NCBI GenBank assembly: GCA_947461015.1
Contig: CANHIR010000044.1
Span: 1 to 12,338, forward strand
Direction: 5' to 3'
From: Bacteroidota bacterium
Lineage (GTDB): Bacteria > Bacteroidota > Bacteroidia > Chitinophagales > Chitinophagaceae
DNA: 12,338 bases
Shown here piece after piece: positions 6,923 to 12,338 of this stretch (positions within the stretch are counted from its first letter, which is position 1; every line of letters begins with the position of its first letter). The position numbers and the translations under genes were made by a program. The notes below the pieces were generated by a model. The model was not told the DNA's origin and ran no database searches. It saw only the letters and a program-made list of their open reading frames with translations.

Positions 6923-8233
6923 TTATTTTATTTTATACTTGTGCTTATAGCGCTCGTATAATTGTTTTTGTTTGTTGTCTAAAGAAATATCGCGTCCCTG
7001 AATAAAGGCTTTTGTTACTTGATTTCCGCGCATGTCTAAAATATCCCCCTCACTAATTACAATATTTGCGTCTTTGCCCTGTTCCAACGATCCGGTCATG
7101 TTATCAATACCTAATATTTTTGCACTGTTTAGTGTAATGGCACTTAGCGCCTCCTCTTTGGTTAAACCATAGGTTGCTGCTGTTCCTGCATTAAAGCTTA
7201 GGTTTCTTTGTTTTGTGTTTTCGCTCATATCGCTTAGTGAAACCAAAACACCAGCTTTTGTTAATTGTGCGGGTAATTTATAAGGTTGATCAACATCATC
7301 ATCCTCGGTTGCGGGAAGCGCATGCTGGTTGTCTAATATAACAGGAATATTGTTGGCCACTAAAATGGGCGCTATTTGAAAGGCCTCCGAAGCACCCACA
7401 ATAACCACCTTGAAACCAAAGGCTTTGCTTAAATCTATCGCAATCAGCATTTGTTTCACCTCGTTTGCGCGCACAAATAATTTTTGTTTACCATCAAATA
7501 AACCACGCACCGCTTCAAATTTTAAATTATTAACTACATGATTTTTCTCTTGTAAGTATGCCCTTGCATCGGTAAAAAAGGTTTTTAATGTTTCCACCTT
7601 ATTAAACGCTTCTTTTAGTGGATCACCAGATTGAGGTTGGCGCATAAAACCGCGACCCCTTTGACGAACAACAAAAGAAGGAAGCTCAATGAACTGTCCA
7701 ATATCTGACTTATATGCAGCGTCTTCATAATTCCAGGCGTCCAATTGAACAACACTAGATTGGCCGTCAATTAATTCTCCCTCTGGAGCAACGTGTGCTA
7801 ATAAAATACCATTAGATCTTAAAACGTTTATAATTTTAGAGTCGGTATTATAGGAAACCAAAGAGCGAATGCTTGCGTTGTTTTCTCCAATCTCTTGTAA
7901 GTCGTTACTACCCCTTACACCACTTCCCACTTCTTTCAAGCCCAAATAGGAGTTGGATAATATCAATCCCGGATAAACATGTTTTCCAGTAGCATCTACT
8001 AGTGTTGCATTTGCGGGCGAAGCAATTCCTGCGCCTACTGTTGTAATTTTTCCTTTTTCAAACACAATGGTTGCGTCGTTTATAACCGTTCCGTTTCCAA
8101 CATGAACAGTGGCATGTGTGATGGCAGTAACACCCTGCTGTGGGCCTACTGGATAAATTGTTTCCTGAGCACTTGTTACTTTAAATAACAATGCAAGAGA
8201 CAATATGAATAAGCTGGTATATTTCTTTTGCAT
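6923..8233 (-). CDS. Secreted amidohydrolase-like protein lacking the HxH metal motif
   Basis: A 436-residue protein with a Sec signal peptide (basic MQKK, hydrophobic core to about residue 19, likely cleavage after VTSA at 22) and no lipobox, so it is probably periplasmic. The amidohydrolase fold is indicated by the N-terminal beta-sandwich pattern (FEKGKITTVGAGI, 58-70), DATGKHVYPGL (80-90), and the C-terminal TLNSAKILGI and GSLEQGKDANIVI (381-393). Where active members have D-x-H-x-H after the PGL turn, this protein has LSNSY (92-96), so both metal-binding histidines are missing. An aspartate remains at the last ligand position (SLSD, D335). It is translated directly after the 1002-residue amidohydrolase with a 3-base gap, implying co-expression and possibly a complex. 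Similar pairs are, as I recall, common in Bacteroidota. Substrate unknown; probably a pseudoenzyme or one with an altered site. Confidence 0.85.
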   Translation of the reverse strand: MQKKYTSLFILSLALLFKVTSAQETIYPVGPQQGVTAITHATVHVGNGTVINDATIVFEKGKITTVGAGIASPANATLVDATGKHVYPGLILSNSYLGLKEVGSGVRGSNDLQEIGENNASIRSLVSYNTDSKIINVLRSNGILLAHVAPEGELIDGQSSVVQLDAWNYEDAAYKSDIGQFIELPSFVVRQRGRGFMRQPQSGDPLKEAFNKVETLKTFFTDARAYLQEKNHVVNNLKFEAVRGLFDGKQKLFVRANEVKQMLIAIDLSKAFGFKVVIVGASEAFQIAPILVANNIPVILDNQHALPATEDDDVDQPYKLPAQLTKAGVLVSLSDMSENTKQRNLSFNAGTAATYGLTKEEALSAITLNSAKILGIDNMTGSLEQGKDANIVISEGDILDMRGNQVTKAFIQGRDISLDNKQKQLYERYKHKYKIK

Positions 8234-8236
8234 GGT

Positions 8237-11200
8237 TTAGTTTTTTTCGTTTTCGTAAATAGTTGCTAAATCGTCTATATCGGTGTGATCTCCACAGTTT
8301 AATATAGTTTGTAAGCTTGCCATTGCTGGTCTTGTTGGAGCACCCGCTCTTTTGTCTCCCAACATTTTTTGAATCAAGCGCGCCTTTTCAGCAGCCACTG
8401 TTTTGCGCATTTCAGCATCCTTGTCTCTATCAAAATAAACAATACCATCTACGATAGTATATAAAGATTTTGCATAAATACTTAAAGGATTATCTGTCCA
8501 CAAAACCAAATCAGCATCCTTGCCCACTTTGATACTTCCTACTTTATCAGATACGTGTAATGCTTTAGCCGGATTAATGGTTACCATATTTAATGCATCT
8601 TGTTCAGACACACCACCGTACTTTACCACCTTACCCGCTTCTTGATTTAATCTTCTAGCCATTTCAGCATCATCAGAATTAATACATACGTTTAATCCTA
8701 CTTTTTGCATGATTGCCGCGTTGTATGCAATAGCATCCACCACTTCTTGTTTGTACATAAACCAATCAGAGAAGGTAGAAGCCGTTGCACCGTGCTCTTT
8801 CATCTTATCAGCAACTTTATAACCCTCTAAAATGTGCGTGAAAGTGTTTACCCTGAAATTATATTTTTCAGCTACGCGCATCATATAGGTTATCTCTGGT
8901 TGAACATATGAGTGACAAGTAATAAAGCGCTTTTTGTTCATAATTTCTACTAAAGCATCCAATTCTAAATCTCTTCTTGTATTTGGATTTGACTTCATTG
9001 CTTTTTGATAATCCACCGCCCTATCAAATGCATCCACTAAAACTTCCTCTACGCCCATTCTTGTATCAGGAAATCGGTTGTTATTGGGTGATGTTGTTCT
9101 TTTAACATTCTCTCCTAATGCAAATTTGATAAAAGGATCTGCACCCGCGAATTTCAATCCTTCATCGGTAGCACCCCAACGTAATTTCATTAATTGTGTT
9201 TGACCTCCAATTGTATTTGCGGATCCATGTAGGATATGAGAAGTGGTTACACCACCGCTTAGTTGACGGTAAATATTAATGTCTTCGGGATTCATGTTGT
9301 CTCCAATGCGCACTTCGCTGGTAACCGATTGAGCACCCTCATTAATGGACAATGCAGCAATGTGTGAATGTTCGTCAATAATACCAGCACTCAAATGTTT
9401 ACCAGTACCGTCTATGATTCTAGCGGATGCATCTGATAATCCCATGCCCATTTTTACAATTTTACCACCCTTTACTAAAACGTCAGTGTTTTGTAGGACC
9501 CCTTCTTTTTCACTTGTCCAAACGGTTGCGTTTTTAATTAATATGGTTTCTTGTCCAGGAATGCTTTCGTTTCCAAAACCCACAAAAGGAAAAGTTATTT
9601 TTGCCAAAGCCTTGGTAGAATCGGCATCTTTTTTCTTTTCAATTGAATTTGCAGCCAATGGTCCCAATAGGCTTGCCGTCCAGGTGGTTTTGTTTCCAAC
9701 CGCATCTGTGCCTATACCACTCCAATTGTTTCCAACCATTACACCGCCTAATCTAATTTGCTCAGCACCTCTTCCTTTTTTTGAAGGGAAGCTTAATTTA
9801 ACAATAGACTCGTTAATGGATAATTTTGCCGTTAAAGTATCTTGTCCAATGATTTGTGCCGACAAGTCTTTTTTAACCTCTATATTAAAATCGGTGGTAG
9901 TGTTTCCGTTTTGAATACTTAATTTATATTTTCCTGCAACATTCATCCACTCTGCAGCATTTACTTCATATTTTTTTCCTTGTACCCAGTTTTCGATAAT
10001 TTTTGCATTGCTACTAAATACGGGTTCGGTTGTGATGATAAAGTTAGCCCATTTACCCGCTTCAATTGAGCCCACCTGATCATATACACCAATTTGTGTT
10101 GCAGGTGTTTTGGTTAGTGCATCCAATGCTTTTGCTTCTGATAAGCCGGCACTTATTGCTTTTCGCAAATTAGTAAAAAATGATTTTGAATCTTTCATTT
10201 CCGAAACACTAATACTAAATGGAATGTTTGCTTTTTCAAGTGCCGCAGGATTCGTTGGTGCTAATTCCCAATGTTTCATATCGGCTAAAGAAACAAACCT
10301 TGCGTCGTTTGGATCTTCTACATCCATGGCTGCAGGGAAGTCAATTCCAATTATAAAAGAGGCTTTTGTTTTTGCTAGCTCGTCAATTCTTTGATATCCA
10401 TTATCACCACCCTTTAAAATATATTGTACGCCAAACTCTGTACCAATTCTGTTTGCTCTTAAGGTTGACCATTTATCATCAGCAGCAAAAATTTGAGGTA
10501 ATGATTGTGATGCATTAAAAGCCTCTAATGAAAGATTGGTTCCTTCTGTTGCTGGTTTATTTTGATACCATTTTGCATCTAAATAAGTTTGACGCAAAAG
10601 AGCAATACTACCCATTAAGCTGCTTGGGTAAGATTGTGTGCTTGATCCTTTTTCAAAAGAATATACAGCAGCAGCTTTTGTTTTTATTAATGCTTGGTGT
10701 GCGTCATCGGTTGCAAGCGTAACTACCGAACCCGTACCCCTTGCAATACCATCTTTTACATGCGTAAACACGGTACCAAAACCATTTGCCCTAAACCCAC
10801 TTGCTGTAGTTTCGTCCGTTGCAAATATTTCAAATGCATTTATTTCTGGTTTAATAGCTTGGTTCCAGTTATATGCACCAGGCTTGTTTGAAATAAATTG
10901 TGCTGGAGCTCCATAGTTAAATCCTCCCGACGGTCTTTTTGCTACACCAACCCCATAATCGGTATATGCGTCAACAAAAGAGGGGTATATATATTTACCA
11001 CTACAATCTACTACAATTGCTTCTGCAGGAATAATCACCGCTGCTCCAACAGCAACTATTTTACCCTGTTTAATGAGGAGGGTTCCCTTTTCAATTTTTG
11101 TTGTTGAATTTTGCACAATGGTTGCGTTTGTAAATGCATACAAACCCAAACGAATGTCTCTTATTCCGTTAACCGGAAAAGATTCCTGTGCATTGGTAGA

Positions 11201-11245
11201 AACGCTTATGGTAAAAAGCGTTAGCCATAAAAAGATCCTTTTCAT
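8237..11245 (-). CDS. Secreted tandem (double) amidohydrolase, only C-terminal module with intact metal site
   Basis: A 1002-residue protein beginning with a Sec signal peptide (MKR, hydrophobic core, probable cleavage after STNA at 19). The N-terminal module (about 30-425) has the amidohydrolase framework (GTLLIKQGKIVAVG, 54-67; GSIEAGKWANFII, 392-404) but degenerate metal ligands: VDAYTDYG (91-98) replaces D-x-H-x-H. A beta-rich connector spans about 435-560. The C-terminal module (about 565-945) keeps IIDEHSH (622-628; H626, H628), H778 (CHSY), H804 (THILEGY) and NSDD (856-859), the expected histidine and aspartate ligands of an imidazolonepropionase/dihydroorotase-like amidohydrolase. It also has GSIKVGKDADLVLW (903-916). 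The reaction is hydrolysis of a C-N or similar bond in an unidentified envelope or external substrate. First gene of a two-gene operon; the next gene encodes a third, degenerate module 3 bases downstream. The start is fixed by the signal peptide. Confidence 0.9.
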   Translation of the reverse strand: MKRIFLWLTLFTISVSTNAQESFPVNGIRDIRLGLYAFTNATIVQNSTTKIEKGTLLIKQGKIVAVGAAVIIPAEAIVVDCSGKYIYPSFVDAYTDYGVGVAKRPSGGFNYGAPAQFISNKPGAYNWNQAIKPEINAFEIFATDETTASGFRANGFGTVFTHVKDGIARGTGSVVTLATDDAHQALIKTKAAAVYSFEKGSSTQSYPSSLMGSIALLRQTYLDAKWYQNKPATEGTNLSLEAFNASQSLPQIFAADDKWSTLRANRIGTEFGVQYILKGGDNGYQRIDELAKTKASFIIGIDFPAAMDVEDPNDARFVSLADMKHWELAPTNPAALEKANIPFSISVSEMKDSKSFFTNLRKAISAGLSEAKALDALTKTPATQIGVYDQVGSIEAGKWANFIITTEPVFSSNAKIIENWVQGKKYEVNAAEWMNVAGKYKLSIQNGNTTTDFNIEVKKDLSAQIIGQDTLTAKLSINESIVKLSFPSKKGRGAEQIRLGGVMVGNNWSGIGTDAVGNKTTWTASLLGPLAANSIEKKKDADSTKALAKITFPFVGFGNESIPGQETILIKNATVWTSEKEGVLQNTDVLVKGGKIVKMGMGLSDASARIIDGTGKHLSAGIIDEHSHIAALSINEGAQSVTSEVRIGDNMNPEDINIYRQLSGGVTTSHILHGSANTIGGQTQLMKLRWGATDEGLKFAGADPFIKFALGENVKRTTSPNNNRFPDTRMGVEEVLVDAFDRAVDYQKAMKSNPNTRRDLELDALVEIMNKKRFITCHSYVQPEITYMMRVAEKYNFRVNTFTHILEGYKVADKMKEHGATASTFSDWFMYKQEVVDAIAYNAAIMQKVGLNVCINSDDAEMARRLNQEAGKVVKYGGVSEQDALNMVTINPAKALHVSDKVGSIKVGKDADLVLWTDNPLSIYAKSLYTIVDGIVYFDRDKDAEMRKTVAAEKARLIQKMLGDKRAGAPTRPAMASLQTILNCGDHTDIDDLATIYENEKN

Positions 11246-11252
11246 GCGCGAC

Positions 11253-11295
11253 AGTATTTTATAATTTTAGAATATTCTAAAGCTACTAAAATACT
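11253..11295. repeat. Nested inverted repeat just upstream of the amidohydrolase operon
   Basis: The outer arms AGTATTTTA (11253-11261) and TAAAATACT (11287-11295) are perfect 9-bp complements. Between them lies a perfect 16-bp palindrome, TTTAGAATATTCTAAA (11266-11281), sharing almost the same centre. In minus-strand RNA the structure ends seven bases before the ATG at 11245. There is no U-run after it, so it is not a classical terminator. It may be an operator or a leader structure affecting translation. The function is inferred only from symmetry and position. Confidence 0.5.
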
Positions 11296-11339
11296 AGTTT
11301 GAAAAATCGCAGATTTATATTTTTTTGATAAATGGCTTT

Positions 11340-11347
11340 CAAAATTA
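11340..11347 (-). promoter_or_regulatory. Candidate -7 promoter element of the amidohydrolase operon
   Basis: The minus strand reads TAATTTTG, an exact TAnnTTTG match, one base after the mnmG stop codon and 94 bases before the amidohydrolase ATG. This would give a leader of roughly 85-90 bases containing the nested inverted repeat. I see no clear -33 TTG and no terminator after mnmG, so read-through from mnmG is also possible. Confidence 0.4.
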
Positions 11348-11348
11348 C

Positions 11349-12338
11349 CTACCTGCCCATATATACCATTAATATTTGAACATCACTAGGATTCACTCCG
11401 CTTATGCGACTTGCTTGTCCAATGGTTACGGGTCGAATTTTTTTAAATTTTTGATGTGCCTCAATGGAAAGCGCGGCAACCTTGTCGTAATCAAAGTTTT
11501 CTGGAATGATTAAATTCTCAAGCGAAGCCATGCGGTCCACAATTTCTTTTTCTTTTTCAATGTAACGTTCATACTTTACCTGAATTTCTGCCTGCTCTAA
11601 GAATTCGGTTTCGCGTTCAGAAAGCTTTTCGTTCAAGCTTTCACAGTTGTCCAATATTTGTTGTAAGCTAATATTAGGCCTAAGTACCAACTTTGACGCT
11701 TTTTGTTTCTCATTTAAATCGGCAGAGTCAATGGTTTTTAAAAACGTATTTATTTCATGAGGTTCAACCGAATGGGTACTCAAAATATTTTTAATATCAG
11801 CGACTTCTTTGTTTTTAAGTTCTACCCGACGCATTCTTTCTTCCTTGGCCAAACCTAGTTTATAACTTATTTCAGTTAATCTGATGTCCGCATTATCCTG
11901 TCTTAAGAGCGTTCTAAATTCTGCTCGAGAAGTAAACATTCTATAAGGTTCGTTGGTTCCCTTGCCAATAAGATCATCTATTAACACGCCAATGTAGGCG
12001 TCGCTACGTTGTAATATAAAGGGGGCTTGGTGTGTAATTTTTAAATGTGCATTCATACCCGCCATAATTCCTTGACAAGCAGCTTCCTCATAACCAGTGG
12101 TGCCGTTAATTTGTCCAGCGAAATATAAATTTTCAATCGCTTTTGTTTCTAGTGTATATTTTAATTGAGTGGGTTGAAAAAAATCATATTCAATCGCATA
12201 ACCAGGACGAAACATTCTAGCGTTTGCAAAACCAGGAACCCTACGAAGTGCTTCGTATTGAACTTCCTCTGGTAAACTAGTACTAAATCCGTTTACATAT
12301 ATTTCCACCGTATTCCAGCCCTCAGGCTCTACAAACAG
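11349..12338 (-). CDS. mnmG: tRNA U34 modification enzyme MnmG (GidA), C-terminal part (cut by right edge)
   Basis: MnmG is the FAD-dependent subunit that works with MnmE to place the carboxymethylaminomethyl group on wobble uridine 34 of certain tRNAs. The frame is open to the window edge, so 329 residues are visible, about the C-terminal half of the usual roughly 620. In visible numbering, the start LFVEPEGWNTVEIYVNG (1-17) is followed by RPGYAIEYDF (44-53). The FAD/insertion region has FAGQINGTTGYEEAACQG (73-90). Next come YIGVLIDDL (115-123) and EPYRMFTSRAEFRTLLRQDN (130-149). The C-terminal helical MnmE/tRNA-binding domain includes EIQVKYERYI (251-260) and the near-terminal IGQASRISGV (306-315). 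A GTG at 12308 is not the true start, because homologous residues continue upstream. The gene precedes the amidohydrolase operon on the same strand with a 103-base gap and no obvious terminator. Confidence 0.97.
   Translation of the reverse strand: MFVEPEGWNTVEIYVNGFSTSLPEEVQYEALRRVPGFANARMFRPGYAIEYDFFQPTQLKYTLETKAIENLYFAGQINGTTGYEEAACQGIMAGMNAHLKITHQAPFILQRSDAYIGVLIDDLIGKGTNEPYRMFTSRAEFRTLLRQDNADIRLTEISYKLGLAKEERMRRVELKNKEVADIKNILSTHSVEPHEINTFLKTIDSADLNEKQKASKLVLRPNISLQQILDNCESLNEKLSERETEFLEQAEIQVKYERYIEKEKEIVDRMASLENLIIPENFDYDKVAALSIEAHQKFKKIRPVTIGQASRISGVNPSDVQILMVYMGR

Noticed and set aside
9345..9914. A 189-codon open frame on the plus strand, antisense to the double amidohydrolase
   Set aside because: It lies wholly within a well-supported gene on the opposite strand, its product resembles no family I know, and it has no promoter or start context. 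Other antisense frames within ppiD (2733-3044), polA (4914-5195, 5610-6038) and the amidohydrolase (10110-11264) were dropped for the same reason.
11296..11348. Terminator after mnmG (ATTTAT...ATAAAT hairpin at about 11313-11333)
   Set aside because: The stem is only six A/T pairs with no G/C and no proper U-run after it on the minus strand, too weak to call a terminator.
11349..12308. mnmG starting at the GTG at 12308
   Set aside because: The frame stays open to the edge and the upstream codons (LFVEPEGWNT) match MnmG, so the gene is truncated by the window and this GTG is internal.
11349..12338. mnmG proximity as evidence for an origin at the right edge
   Set aside because: mnmG (gidA) is near oriC in some bacteria, but no AT-rich gap or DnaA-box cluster is visible beside it here.

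Overview
The window is an AT-rich chromosomal segment that looks like a member of the Bacteroidota. Three things point there. The starts have no recognisable Shine-Dalgarno sequence, but several are preceded by TAnnTTTG-type -7 elements. The protein families include DUF2480, a roughly 700-residue PpiD-like isomerase, and a paired secreted amidohydrolase set. The RecA, PolA and MnmG proteins give no sign of recent transfer. I cannot assign a genus. No tRNA, rRNA, CRISPR array or insertion sequence was seen.

Layout, left to right. Positions 1-389 (minus) are the N-terminal third of recA, cut by the window edge. Positions 390-1170 are a 781-base, very AT-rich gap between divergently transcribed recA and ppiD; it holds a cluster of DnaA-box-like 9-mers. 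Positions 1171-3324 (plus) encode a membrane-anchored periplasmic PpiD/SurA-type folding factor, followed by a strong hairpin terminator. Positions 3411-3920 (plus) encode a DUF2480 protein with a -7 element almost touching its start codon. Positions 3917-6820 (minus) are a full-length polA with all three enzymatic domains intact; its stop overlaps the DUF2480 stop in a shared CTAG. Upstream of polA, a minus-strand terminator closes a two-gene operon (11245 down to 6923). This operon encodes a 1002-residue double amidohydrolase and a 436-residue amidohydrolase, both with signal peptides. Positions 11349-12338 (minus) are the C-terminal half of mnmG (gidA), cut by the right edge.

Functionally the segment combines housekeeping genes (recombination, DNA repair synthesis, tRNA wobble modification, envelope protein folding) with one envelope enzyme operon of unknown substrate. 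The most notable protein-level point is that the operon encodes three amidohydrolase modules, of which only one keeps the HxH metal site. At the DNA level, the recA-ppiD gap is a possible DnaA-binding region or replication origin, and a nested inverted repeat sits directly in front of the amidohydrolase operon. Neither is proven from sequence alone. I see nothing that clearly amounts to a wholly new system.
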